From Lichenostomus cassidix (taxonomy: Eukaryota; Chordata; Aves; Passeriformes; Meliphagidae), in the NCBI GenBank assembly GCA_008360975.2, contig CM039183.1, positions 37,687,850-37,751,849 on the forward strand: a DNA stretch of 64,000 nucleotides, given 5' to 3'. The notes under the pieces are model-generated. The model saw only the letters and a program-made list of their open reading frames with translations, had not been told where the DNA came from and searched no databases. Shown piece by piece: positions 1 through 11,409 of the stretch (the stretch's first letter is position 1; each line of letters starts with the position of its first letter). Both the position numbers and the translations under genes were made by a program.

Positions 1-736
1 TCACGCAGAGAATGCTTTGTACTTACCTAAGGCTGGTGCGGAGCGAATGCTTCATGCCTGCCTAAGGTGGTACAGAACGAATGCTTTGTGCCTACCCAAA
101 GCTGATACGGAGCGAATGCTTTGTACCTGCCTAAGGTGGTATGGAACAAATGCTTTGCACCTGCCTGAGTTGGTACAGAACAAAGGCCTTGTGCCTGCCA
201 AAGCGGGTATGTGACGAAGGCTTTGCACCCGTTGCCCTGACACCCATTGTGAAAAACCTGCCGACCATGCCTCAGACACTCCTCTCTTGACCCTGCCAAG
301 TGGAGTTTGGCAAATCTCCACAAGAATTAAGGGGGAGCAAAAGCAGGTGGCAAGGAGGGACCAGGTGTATGGACTAGCATAAAAGACAGTTCTGGAGTGA
401 CCGAACTCCGAAGATCTTCCCCACTGAAAGATCACATCGATATTTGCAGAGGCCAAGGAATGCCGACTGGACAGGACTCCAGGGACGCCGGATGTCTGTG
501 GACCCGTGGTGGTAGCTATAGTCCCCTTTCCTTCCTTTTCCTCCCCATCTTTTCCCAATTTTCTCTCTTTCTCTCTCTATCACAGGCCACGTTACAGGCC
601 AAATTAATAAAGTTCCCCCTTGGATTGAAATTTAACTCCCTTGACTTGCTGGGTTTTGTGTTTTCTTTTCTTTTTGCACTCTGAGATCATAGCTGGTGTG
701 AACTATCACGCGTCTGCTTATGAGTGGACCGTGACA
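1..736 (+). mobile_element. Endogenous retrovirus LTR, 3' part (cut by window start)
   Basis: This is the right-hand part of a long terminal repeat. It has a tandem-repeat block (10-245), a TATA-like CATAAAAG at 378-385, a pyrimidine-rich stretch (520-580) and a poly(A) signal AATAAA at 606-611. A T/G-rich downstream element follows (about 645-680), and the sequence ends in GTGACA at 731-736, giving the CA end expected of an LTR. The order of these signals sets the orientation as plus. The 5' end lies outside the window, so it cannot be decided whether this is a solo LTR or the 3' LTR of a provirus. No tRNA-primer-binding TGG motif follows position 736, which argues against a 5' LTR. The open frames here (up to 168 codons) are by-products of the repeats and not retroviral genes. 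Confidence 0.75.
10..245 (+). repeat. 34/35-bp tandem repeat inside the LTR U3 region
   Basis: Seven units start at about 10, 45, 79, 114, 148, 182 and 216. Each starts with a GAATGCTTTG-like core followed by a CCTGCCTAAGG-like segment. Spacing alternates between 35 and 34 bp for the first four units. Units 1 and 3 share a GCGGAGC/ACGGAGC end and units 2 and 4 share an ACAGAAC/ATGGAAC end, so the older unit is a 69-bp dimer. The last units are more diverged. Repeats at this place in an LTR often act as enhancers, but that is inference here. Confidence 0.85.
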
Positions 737-1726
737 CAGGGCCAGAATCTAAGCAGTAAAAATGAAAGTAATTTCATTTAAGAAATTAAATCAAACTTTT
801 AGCTCCAAGACCAAAAAACAGATTACAAATAAAATGTAGCACCTCACACCAAGATACAAGATTGCACTTAAAGACAACACTTCTAAGGCCTTAGCTCTCA
901 GGTCTAAGCTCCTGTGATGCCAGGATAGGGATCTTTGCAAAATAATCTAACAGGTGTTTAGAGAACTGTGTGTCATGAAAAGGTTGCACTAACTTACACA
1001 CTATATGAAGTGCCTGTCCAGGTCAGTCCCTACCAGGGGAGACCAACCTTCCACTTCAGTGGCACAGCAATTGGCATGATAAGAGAGTGGCTCTTCTAAG
1101 CTGATGTCCTAGACTTTTACCCAGTGCTCTCAGCCTCACAAATCTTTTGTGGCTTGGATTTGTTAAGGAGAAGGGGACTGAGTCACGTCAAGGGCAAGCT
1201 TGGGTTCAGGGACTACCTCAGCTTCCCCGCTGGCTTCTTTGCTGAATCACTTCCACCATGACAGCAGAGAGGTGCATACAGCAGGTGCTTCCAGCTTGGC
1301 AGCTTGCCATGTCAGCCCACAGCCTCCAACCTTTGAAAAGTCCTCATTGGCCTGATGAGGGTAGATAGCAGAATGAAAGGTACAATGGATCTACATATAG
1401 ACCACAGACAGCTTTGGGGACACAAGAAGAAAGCTGAGAAAGAGTCAAGACACCTCCTAAGCTATCCTCTGGTTCTGTGACCAAAAGCAGGCACTGTACT
1501 GTTTGCTTCACATTTCAAAGGGCCACATGATCACACACATAAGCATACATACATTATTTAATCAAACGTTTCACCTGAAGGAATAGAACAAATGAATTGG
1601 TGAATTCTAGGACTCTTTCTGCTTTTCCAAGATCTCTAAAGGGGAGGAGAAGATAAGAAGAAACAAAACACCAAAGAAAACAAAAAGTGAAGAGAAAGGC
1701 TGTGGGAAAGTTTTCAGAAGTTGTGT
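737..1726. other. Intergenic, no feature seen
   Basis: AT-rich single-copy-looking DNA between the LTR and the first CR1. No splice-bounded open frame or recognisable repeat was seen. Confidence 0.5.
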
Positions 1727-1953
1727 CAGTGGAGGCCTAGGTGGGATATTAGAAATACGTTTTTCCCCCAGAGGGTGGTTGGGCACTGGAACAGGCTCCC
1801 CGGGGAAGTGGTCACAGCACCAAGCCTGACAGAGTTCAAGAAGCATTTGGACAACATTCTTGGGCACATGGTGTGACTCTTGGGAATGGTCCTGTGAAGG
1901 GTCATGATCCTTGTGGGTCCCTTCCAACTCAGTTTATTCTGTGATTCTGTGAT
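1727..1953 (+). mobile_element. CR1 LINE, 5'-truncated 3' end
   Basis: Typical CR1 tail. It has a GGATATTAG-type start, then GGTTGGGCACTGGAACAGGC, GGTCACAGCACCAAGCCTGA, a TTGGGCACATGGTGTGA segment, GATCCTTGTGGGTCCCTTCC, and the terminal octamer repeat ATTCTGTGATTCTGTG ending near 1953. It belongs to the same subfamily as the copy at 25350. The minus-strand open frame here (106 codons) is only a reverse reading of the repeat. Confidence 0.93.
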
Positions 1954-3041
1954 ACATAGGTTCAGATGATATGATATCACTGCTTGCCATCAGTGTCAGT
2001 GAAAAATTGCCCTAGTGTGTGCTTGTCACTGAGGGGAGAAGGAAAGTAAATTAACTGATAAAGCAGCAGTCACCCCTGAAAAGTCTTCTGTTCAATTCAG
2101 ATATTGGTGTTTAGCACTTGAAATACCTTTTAGCCCAAATGTAAAACATCAGGATTTATTTTGGTAAGAACAAGACTCAATAGAAGAGACTATGAGAACA
2201 TATCATCTAGATCAATCTGTATTTCCTCTTTACATTGTTAATGTTACAACCAACATTTCTGCACTTTAACAGATAATAATTGCTCAGCTTAAAGGCTTCT
2301 CCTTTGGCTTTGCCCTTGAATATGCTAATAGGCTGTCAAGTGCATAATATATTTTAGTGAAAATCTTACCTTGAAATAAAATTCAAGAGGGCATTAGAAC
2401 ACTTGCTCAGTGCACAGTTATAAATGCTAGTCAAGCCAAAACAATCTTCACTGCTCCTGCAGTTATGCATGAGAATGCAGGTCTGATGAATGCAACATTT
2501 TTAAAATCACATAATACCTTCAAAACCATCTTCTGTCTAATTTGTTGGTGATACACAATAGCTTATGTTTGCGAAGAAAGCATTCCTAAAGACCATGTGT
2601 GATGAACATTACTTCTGAGGTACCTTGGGCTCCTATAGTCTGCAGCCTCAAGTAGCCAGGTTTATTCTATTGCGTAGTTTCTTGGACCTTCAACCAAAAG
2701 TTGCCAAACAAAAAACTTCAGTTGCACTGAGTAGGAGAAAACAGACCATAATCAGTGCCCCAAAATTTAAATATTAATTAGACAGGAACATGAAAACCTT
2801 TCAAATAAATGTTCCTGTAATATTATTAAATGTTAAACCGTATGCACACTATCCATTTTATAGCCCGTTAGAACAGCTTTTTTGCAAAGCTTATGAGACA
2901 ATAATTAAAATATTTTTTCTACCAATCCATGCTTAATTACTAAAAAATTTGGCTAAGGATTACATGGCAAAAACATAAAAATCTAATGATAAATCTTGAG
3001 CATTTTAAGAAAAATACTGAAAACCCTAAAGCAAAACAGCT
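1954..3041. other. Intergenic, AT-rich
   Basis: No gene or known repeat was recognised. The last 300 bases are especially AT-rich and lead into the satellite block, with an isolated AACCCTAA at about 3022-3029. Confidence 0.45.
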
Positions 3042-3930
3042 GTAACCCTAACCCTAGCCCTAGTTAATTACTTGAGCCGAGCGCCTGTGCTGGCCGGCTG
3101 AGAAAGATGGAGCAGCAGCCACCTTGGGGCCTTCTCGCAATGGCCCTGGGAGGCTCTTTCCAGCGGCAGTGTGCCTGCACCTGGAGGCCCTTTAGATCCC
3201 TCAACCCTAACCCTAGCCGTAACCCTAACCCTAGCCCTAGTTAATTACCTGAGCCGAGCGCCTGTGCTGGCTGGCTGAGAAAGATGGAGCAGCAGCCATC
3301 TTAGGGCCTTCTCGCAATGGCCCTGGGAGGCTCTTTCCAGCGGCAGTGAGCCTGCAGCTGGAGGCCCTTTAGATCTCTCAACCCTAACCCTAGCCGTAAC
3401 CCTAACCCTTGCCTTCGCTCAATACCCGAGAGCAATACCGGTGTTCACCAGCTTACACTGATGTTGGAACACCGCTCTTGCGCCTTTCCTTAATCATCTT
3501 CGCATGTTCTTTTTAGCCAAACTGTTCTTGGAGTTTGAGGCTCTTTTGATTTCTTAACTCTTTTCGTTTAATTGTAACCGTCACCGTAGTTAATTAGCTG
3601 ATCCCTATACCTGAGTTCCCCGGCTTAGAAAGTTGTCAAAGCACCAATGTTTGTGCCTTTCTGCAATCGTCTTTGCAGGCTCTTTGCAGCTCCAGAGTGC
3701 CTTGAGCTCATGGCTCTTTATTTCTCTCAACCTTTTCCCTAGGTGTAACCCTAACCCTTGCCCTAGTTCAATACCTGAGACCAGTACCTTGATTCTCCAG
3801 CTCACACAGATGTTTGAGCACCAATGTTGGCGCCTTGCCGCAATCGTCTTCGCAGGTTTTTTCTACCACCAGTTTTCCTGGAGCTCAAGGCTTCTTAGAT
3901 TTTTCAGTCTTTACCCTATCCCCTACCATT
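3042..3930 (+). repeat. 177-bp satellite-like tandem repeat with telomere-type CCCTAA motifs
   Basis: Five monomers start at about 3042, 3219, 3396, 3574 and 3745 (spacing 177, 177, 178, 171, with the last unit about 167). Monomers 1 and 2 differ at only about seven positions. Monomers 3-5 are strongly diverged but keep the same order of blocks: GTAACCCTAACCCTAGCCCT, a GTTAATTACCTGAGC-like block, a GCCTTnnnGCAAT-like block, a GGCTCTTT-like block, and a GATTTCTCAACCCTAA-like closing block. The motif reads CCCTAA on the plus strand, so TTAGGG would point left. The 5' two units are CpG-rich compared with the surrounding DNA. I do not recognise the family by name. It could be a subtelomeric satellite relic or a locally amplified interstitial telomeric repeat. 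Confidence 0.88.
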
Positions 3931-5452
3931 GTTTTGGCACTTGGCAGTAGTTGGTCATCACCTCAGATGGCACCGATTTAGAGGCACGCAGCTGGCAAGA
4001 GCTGTACATTATGCCCCCTGGATCCTTAGATGCAGGGCTTTAACTGTATGGTCTATTTCTCTCTCTTAGCGCATAGGAGAAATTCCCAGCAAATGGAGTA
4101 AAGAGCTGAAAATCTTACTAAAACTTACCAGCCCAAATATCAAAATTAAAGCCTCAGACATGAACCACCTTTGGCCAAGGATGAAATACAATATAGAATT
4201 CCATATTCAACCACTTATCATAGCAGTAGTCAGAGAGAATTTAGCATTTTCCTACCATAAAATTAGCCCAGCCGCAAAAGCAGAACCTTACAAAATTTTG
4301 TTACCAAAACATTCCTGGCAAACAGAAGTAGGACTAAAACATCACTGTGTTTTATAAATGTATCGTATATAAATTAATCAAACATAAGTCTATTAAGAAT
4401 CAGAAGAAGTTCATACTGTCTTGCATTGCCAGAAAGAAAACACAGAACCTTGCTTCCTGTTTTCACAGGAGTTATAGCAGAAAATCGCTGTAGGGCTGGT
4501 ACTGAACACACAAACCTGGGTGACACAACAGCTTTCATCACACATTAAACAAATTCCTTCCATCACTATTGCTCCTTGGCATGCACCTATTCCAAATACC
4601 CACGTACTCATCCAGTGACTTTTCTAGTATCAGTGGTGTATCTTTGCCTTTTCTGTTTCCTATATACTGAAAACATCAAGCAAAAATTAATTGCTAGATA
4701 CATAACAAGGTAGTGGATAAATGTTCCCCAATAACTTGCAGAAATTTGTAATCTTGCCTTTGCAAGTCAAGAATTCTGGTTGCACATAGAAGCCCATAAA
4801 ATAGGCAGAATAGCAGAGCTTCATCCTCCAAGCTCAAGGGCTTGAATGCAGGCACAAAACAAGGGTCTCAAAACAAGGAGAAATGAGCACTCAGAACCAC
4901 AGCTGATGCCAGCCTGTTGGTGGTCCAACTCACGGCAGCCCAGCCCCTGTCAAGTTTCTTGTAGGTATTACAAAATGTTTAAGAACAATTACAATCAGGT
5001 ATTTGGAAGAGAGCACCACTTAAAAGTGGTGGAGGGCACTACTGGAATTACTCACAAGCACCTGCGCTAACAAGCATCAGCGTGAAAGTACTGGCCCAAG
5101 AACCTAATTAGGATGTGAGCGCCTGGCACTTCTGGTTTCCAGAGGGTTACTGGAGATGGGAGTTGAGCTTTTGGTGTTGGGAGGAAGGTCAGTTAAGTCT
5201 TAAGAGAAAAGCTGTGGTTTATATTTTATGTGACTGAGAAAAAATCAAAGTGGTGACAAGTTATGTGCTATACAAATGATGATTGCAGCAGAAGTATGTA
5301 TTGTTACATTAGGATTGAAGTTGTATCCTAAATGGAAGGGGAAAACTGGGTTCTTGGAAATAGCTTGATATGGAAAAGAGAGAAAAATTCAGAGGAAAAT
5401 ATGAGGGTTTTTTCCTTTGGAAAGAAGACTCAAATTATTTTAATCAGAGGAG
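3931..5452. other. Intergenic, no clear feature
   Basis: Mostly unique-looking sequence. Short open frames (65-74 codons) at 4160-4357, 4411-4611 and 4846-5070 have no splice context or recognisable domain and are treated as chance. Confidence 0.4.
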
Positions 5453-5714
5453 TGTGGCTAGCACAGGTCTTTCTTGTGAGAACATTCCGCTGTGTTTTAT
5501 AAACAAAGATAAAGTCTGGATGTTTTTCAAACAGTGTCTCGAGATTTGGACAGCTCAGGCCTGGCCAATTAGGCCTAGGGGGAGGTTTCTAGCTGACCAA
5601 TCTGGGCGACCTCTGAAAAGTCTATATATATATGGAAATCAAAATAAGAAACTCTCTTTTCTTGCCACACTGAGAACTGGGGTCATTTTCTCTGCTAGCG
5701 GCTCAACAGCGACA
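5453..5714 (+). mobile_element. Solo LTR, 262 bp, with 6-bp direct repeats
   Basis: The element starts TGTGGCTAGC and ends AACAGCGACA, giving TG...CA ends. It is flanked by identical GAGGAG at 5447-5452 and 5715-5720, which I read as the target-site duplication. Inside are a GACCAAT box (about 5597-5603), a TATA box in TCTATATATATATGG (about 5622-5636) and a poly(A)-like AAAATAAG about 20 bases further on, so it is oriented plus. The 6-bp duplication suits a class II (ERVK-like) integrase. No internal retroviral sequence is present, so recombination between two LTRs probably removed it. The 120-codon open frame at 5370-5732 only crosses this element. Confidence 0.85.
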
Positions 5715-5720
5715 GAGGAG

Positions 5721-8700
5721 TACAGATTTTAGTATAAAATGAGACAGAGAAACAAATTGCAACTTTGCAGCAGCTTTCTTATCACAGGCTAAAAGCCAAT
5801 TCCTTTTTTTCCTTGATTTTCAAAGTATCACAACACCACCATTTCACAGGAGTCCAGTAAGAACCAGCCCAAGCTTGAATAAATGCAGCAGCAGCTCTGC
5901 TGCTTACCAATAGGCTTTTCTGGAGCTTTCTTCCTACACCCTCTGAAGGAATAAAACAAGCTGATAGCTGAATAATGTAATCAACAGCAATTCATTGCCT
6001 TGAAGTGTAGTAAATAGGCAGAAAACATGGACTATAGGGTAACACACTTTAGAAAAAAACATTTTGCTACAGAAGTAGCCTGGGATTTCCTCTGTTAATA
6101 AAATTTTTAAATACACAGTACTCAATGGAAATACAGTCCAAATGCTGTACTTCAGCATAATAGGTAGGGAGTTCAAAAACATTAATGGATGGTTGGTGAA
6201 GCAGATAGACTTTGTTAAACAATCTTTTGAGTAAATATGGAATTGCTTGCCAGAAAACTTTAACTCCCATTCAAAAATAAACTAAGCACCATATTAACCA
6301 AATGCTTGCAACTTGTTCCACTAAAAGCAGTGTCTGTTCTTAGTGAGTAAAAGCTCCCACTGCCTTTGCTTTCCTGAAAAACACCACTGATGACAACTCA
6401 TAATAGCAATTATTTCTTCTTTTTCTATGCCAAAACTCTTTTCTTGACACCCTGCTAAATCCTACCTGGCAGGATGCTGTTGGCAGATAATAGCTTTGAT
6501 GCCCTCCTGCTCAGGTTTCTCACTGACAGAACCTGGTTCCACCATGCCACCCAAAATGTCTATAAAAGTGTCAGGAAATTTTGAAGATTACTCCCTGGAT
6601 TGTGTGACTCCAGGACAAAATTCACCTACCATCACAGAACGCTACACAAAGAGGAAGAGAACTGAAAATACAAACAAACAAACAAACAAACAAATGGGTG
6701 TGTTGTTAAACAAACAGGTGTTTTTCTACCCAGTACCCATATTCTTTAGATGCAGAAGCAAGTAGTCAACAAGTAAAACATGAAAATAGAGGAGGACAGT
6801 GCTATGTTGTGAAAGAGGAAAAAATGAGATAAATAAACTGGGGGGGAAAAAGCCCCACCAAAACTGATTCAGAAGAATTTACAGTAGAATTTCCCAGCAT
6901 AAACAAAGAATCTGATATGCTTATTCACCAGAGATCTTTTAAAATTCTTTAGTTAAGCCCACAAAAGAAGAAATCTGACGTAAACCTGTAGGGGTTTGGT
7001 TGAGGTTTTTGCATTTATTCTTCATGAGCACTCACCAGTGAATAAAATCTCAGATTCTACTTACAAAAGAATAAACTCAGCACTTAAACTGTTACCTTAA
7101 GATATGCAGAGTTCAGCTCTGCTGAGCTGAAGTACTCCTTTCTTTCTGAAAGATATCACAAGCTAGCTACTGTCAAGTCAGAAGCACAAAAGAGAAGACA
7201 AATGAAATCACAGATGTGAGTGTTCCAGTGCAAGAGCAAGATTTCAGACTTGTTGAGCATGAAATAATGGTTTCATACCTCAGATCAATGGGAGTCCTCT
7301 CAGAGCATCGACACAATTCATTACAAATGGTACTCCATCAAAAAGTTGATCAAATACATAATTTCATCCTGAACTTGTCTTTGAGAAGCTGGTTTTCATA
7401 ACCTGTTGACAACACCAAAATGGTATGTAGACACCTTCTCCATGTGGTAGTAGAGGTAACAAACTCAGAATTCTTTTTTTGTAGAAATGAAGGTGTTTCA
7501 TCACAACTCAAAGTAAAGTAAGTTTTTCCCTATTCTCACACACTTCATGACAAGAGAGCAGTAACACACCACAGACTTTACTATAGCTATCAGTGACTTA
7601 AGTTGATTTATGACAAAAGCTAAAATATTTTTCTCACCAGTTAATAAGAGTTGAAACATTTGCTTCTTCTCAATCAACATCTGCGTCCATTGTTGTGAAA
7701 TATTATGACAGAACCATTTGATTTTTTCATTATGAAGAGGTGAAAATATGAGAACAAAAATACTCCATTATTTTCTATGGAGTAGACTCCTTGATTATTC
7801 AAGCTAGTATTTTAACATCTGAATAACACCTCCTGAATTTTAGCTTTAAATAAAGTCTCGGAATACAATTAAACCCCAAATATAAAATTACTGTAATAGC
7901 ACCTACCAGCCAAACTTCTGAGGGTAGAAACATGAAACTTGTAGGACTTCACAGAGTAGCCTGGACCTAATCCATATCCTCAAACAGGCTCAATATTATT
8001 TTACATTGAGTCCAACACATTTTTCAAATACTCAGACTATACCTAGCACCAGGCATGCAGATCCCTAGTGAATATTCAGTCTTTTCTCAGCTTTTATATG
8101 GCTAACAGCATAGTCCCTCCCTTTAATTTATCTTCTCTGGCCCTTACAAAACCCCTTGTAGATTGTTTTCATATATTCTGTCAGGGTCTCTTGCCATTGT
8201 TGTTGTTTTGGTTTTCTTGCTATTTAAAAGTGCTTTCAACTATACCCATTTCTGGTGAAGTATGTATACACGGTAGCAAGAAGCCAATAAACATCCTATA
8301 TCTTCTCCCTTTCCAAAGGAGATCAGTGCCAACCAAAGTGCTTTTCCTCTGAGAATCTTGTGTTCTCTTCCATAAGTCACCGCACTTATCTCTTGTCCTC
8401 CCTCATCATAATATAAATGTGATTTATTGCAACCAGTACAAAAACTGCCCTTTAGGACCTTTAATAGTAGGCTATATCAATGTGACATAAAATGTTTGAA
8501 AACATTACTGCTACTTGAATTAGTCTTTCCTTTCATTTTCAGCAAATCTAACCATCCACTACAGGCTTTAGAACATTACATTCTCTGACTTAAAATAAAA
8601 ATATTTTAATTGTGCTCAGTCCCAGGTCAATAAAAAAAATTGCTAAGAGCAGGGATACCAGGAAAGAACAGGAAAACTGGTCATGGCTCATGAATGGTAA

Positions 8701-9077
8701 CTTAGTCCAGCAGTCTGGAGTATAATAGTCCAAATACTATTTAGCAATTGCTCTCACCACCTGTGGAGCTTAATTTCTTTTATATGTATTTTTGCCCCTG
8801 TAATACCTTTAAACTAGGAATCAAATAAACGTCACACAGTATTGTCACTCAGAAGCTGGGCCAACTCTACTACATGCTAATTTCAGTGACACGAAAAGGC
8901 AGAGGCTATTTGCCCTAAAGGTGCTAAAGCCTGCATGCATACACAAGTGATTGTCACTACAGTTCTGACATTTCTCTTTATGCTAGACATGGTGAGAATG
9001 CCACACAAAAATTTCCAAGTTTTTTTTATAGAATCCATGGGGTTTGTTTACATATACACTACAGAATAGAATTTTAC
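5721..9077. other. Intergenic, AT-rich
   Basis: No gene recognised. It contains the (CAAA)n run listed separately. One open frame (6541 onward, in 6496-6765) opens with a Kozak-like CCACCATGCC but runs into the simple repeat and shows no known domain. Confidence 0.4.
6671..6694 (+). repeat. (CAAA)6 microsatellite
   Basis: Six perfect CAAA units directly visible. Confidence 0.95.
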
Positions 9078-9127
9078 GGGGCAGAAAGGCAGGGGTGTGG
9101 TGGGAGGCAAGGGGGTGTGTGGAGGGG
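9078..9127 (+). other. G-rich, quadruplex-prone segment
   Basis: Five runs of three or more G occur on the plus strand at 9078-9081, 9092-9095, 9102-9104, 9111-9115 and 9124-9127. They are separated by 6-10 bases over the first run and 6-8 bases over the last four, in otherwise AT-rich DNA. The pattern could fold as an intramolecular G-quadruplex. No gene lies nearby to suggest a promoter role. Confidence 0.55.
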
Positions 9128-11027
9128 AGAATATAAAATTCATCAGGAATCTGAAATTTCTAGTCTGCACCAAAACCAAAACTGTTTTTATGCAGATGTT
9201 GCCTGCTGGGAGTTTTAATTAAGTGCCTTAGGGAGTATTCTCAGCAGAAAACTGTGCTCCTTGGCCAGACTGCCTCAGTTCCCAGTATACTCTGCCATTT
9301 CCATGTATAACAAGTATCCAACCCTTATCAGCTGTGGGGTCCCACTTCCGTTGGGAATGTCCATACTGAAGAAAAAGTGAATGGGAAACAGCATTACAGC
9401 TTCCCAGCACATCATTGCTGAATTGCTGAATAACCATCTGACAGCATGAATTTGGAAGAGAAAATCTGAAGTTTTCTCCTGAGACCAGACACTTTTCACA
9501 GACCAATACATAATTGAGTCAAAACCAGTTTTTCAAGAAAAGTAATTTACTTAGGTATAAAACACACAAAATAAAATTTTTCTCTCTTAGACACATCCCT
9601 GGGCTTTGTAACAAAATTGGTGGGCTGGGGGCAGTAGTAGAAGGAAATCATGTAGCTGGTTTTCAGATCTCAGAGAAGAAAAGAAAAAACAAGATTAGTC
9701 TGTGCAGACTATTGTCATAATGCTTGGACACCACTGAGGTCTGACAAAAAACATTAGCATTGGTTTTGAGTGTATAGTGGTCCTCTTCAGATGGGTGAAG
9801 ATTACTCTCAAGTGAGATAGTAATATCAATCAAAATATCCTAACCTGTATTATCTCTCAGGATTATAGCATTATCACCTTTTTTCCCCCCATCACTCCGT
9901 GGCCTTATCGTACAATTTAGTACGTGGTGGTAGAGATGTTTGATGCAATAACTACATTGGAGGCCTATTTTAAAAGGTGGCAGTAACAGAATTTTGCCTA
10001 GTTTCATAAGCCACTGCACATACTTCATCTGACTCAAGATGTAACAGCAGGTTTTGTTCAGCCATCTATACAACGTAAAATCACAATTACTTGGAACACA
10101 TAAATGTTACCAGAACAAAACATAATTCCATCCTAGTTGCAGACTTCAGTTCAGGAGGAAGTTAGAAGTTTAAGAAAGCAATTAATTTGCTTAAATTATA
10201 CAAATGCTAATTCCATTTGTCTGACAGTACTTTTCAGCTGCAGATTTATTGTCTTTTTTTTTTTTTCATCCCCTGTAGCCAATAGTTTCCAGCAGACTGC
10301 TCTTTCAATTCATTTCACAAAGTCAGTCTGTGAGACTGAAGGTAAAAATTCTGTTTGGGGAATGCATTTTTATTATTTCTCAATAAATACTTTACGTGTT
10401 TTATTCCACATCCAGCAACAATCTGGTCACAGGGGTTAATAACAAAAGTCCACAATTATGGATGGTGACTGGTTGCTTAGGCTTCACAGCCTTACAAGTT
10501 GTCCCTGTGGTTGCTCCAAGATGATATAAATATGCTGTAAGTACCCTTATATTCAAATGTACTTTGACTTTGCAGCAAAGAGCAACATTTGTTAAGATAA
10601 CAGTGAGGATGCATTTTGAAATGTATAAGGGGCCTTTCAAGTTCACACAGAATTATGGTGAATCACAACACACATGCACATTAAGAAATTAATTATATAT
10701 ATTTAACAATGATAATATACTGCATAATAGCCATTCACCTCTGTGCATGTACACACTTCAGACAAATATACAGAAACTCCTGGAAGTGCTTATCAACCTA
10801 ATTTAAGTGCACTATATCAAATATTCACAGCTAAAAAATATCTGAATATAATTCTTATAGATAATCCTTAGAGCACAAACAGAGTCATGCCCTTGCTAAT
10901 TCAGTTAAGGCAGTTACAGTAGCAATACCACTGCTTGCAACTTACGTGTTCTTCAGTTTGAGGGCTTTTTTCCAAGGTGAACAGGTTTAAAATAGCAATG
11001 ATAAAGCCTCCAAATGAACAGCTCAGA
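9128..11027. other. Intergenic, no clear feature
   Basis: Unique-looking AT-rich DNA with a poly-T run at about 10253-10266. Overlapping minus-strand open frames at 9228-9511 (78-92 codons) have no recognisable domain. Confidence 0.4.
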
Positions 11028-11263
11028 AGAAAACCACCTGAACATGAGGAAAAGCTTTTTTAGTCTGAGGGTGACTGAACACTGGAACATGTTGCCCAGA
11101 AAGGTTGTGGAGTCTCCTTGTCTGGAGATATTAAAAACATGTCTGGACACAACCTTGAGTAGTGTGCTCTAGGGGACCCTGCTTGAGCAGGGGGATTGAA
11201 ATAGATGACCTCCAGTGGTTCCTTCCAACTTTACCCACACTGGGACTTTGTGATTCTGTGAAC
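11028..11263 (+). mobile_element. CR1 LINE, 5'-truncated 3' end
   Basis: CR1 tail with ACTGGAACATGTTGCCCAGA, GGTTGTGGAGTCTCCTTGTC, GGAGATATTAAAAAC, GACCCTGCTTGAGCAGGGGG, GATGACCTCCAGTGGTTCC and the end TTTGTGATTCTGTGA. The subfamily differs from that of the copies at 1727 and 25350, as shown by the GAGCAGGGGG segment. Confidence 0.92.
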
Positions 11264-11330
11264 TATGGTGTTTTTTCCCATATTTTTCAGTTGCAGAGAT
11301 AGAAAAAATCCACCAAGTTAATTGTGTCCA

Positions 11331-11409
11331 CATCACAGCATCCTGGAATGGTTTAGTTTGGAAGGGATCTCAAAGATCATCTGGTTCCAACCCTTCTGCC
11401 ATGGGCAGG
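11331..11409 (-). mobile_element. CR1 LINE fragment (left part, split by an LTR)
   Basis: On the plus strand it reads as a reversed CR1 3' end: ATCACAGCATCCTGGAATGG, TTTGGAAGGGATCTCAAAGA, TCATCTGGTTCCAACCC, CTGCCATGGGCAGG. It stops abruptly at 11409 where the LTR begins. A short continuation (CACCCCCCTTCCA, about 11790-11802) follows the second copy of the duplication, as expected for a CR1 broken by the insertion. Confidence 0.85.

Noticed and set aside
52..558. 168-codon minus-strand open frame
   Set aside because: It lies across the LTR tandem repeat. The repeat period creates the openness, and no retroviral or host domain is visible.
5370..5732. 120-codon plus-strand open frame
   Set aside because: It covers the 262-bp solo LTR and its flanks.
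6541..6765. ATG with a good Kozak context (CCACCATGCC) and about 45 codons of mixed sequence
   Set aside because: It ends in a CAAA repeat and shows no recognisable domain or donor site, so it cannot be supported as an exon.
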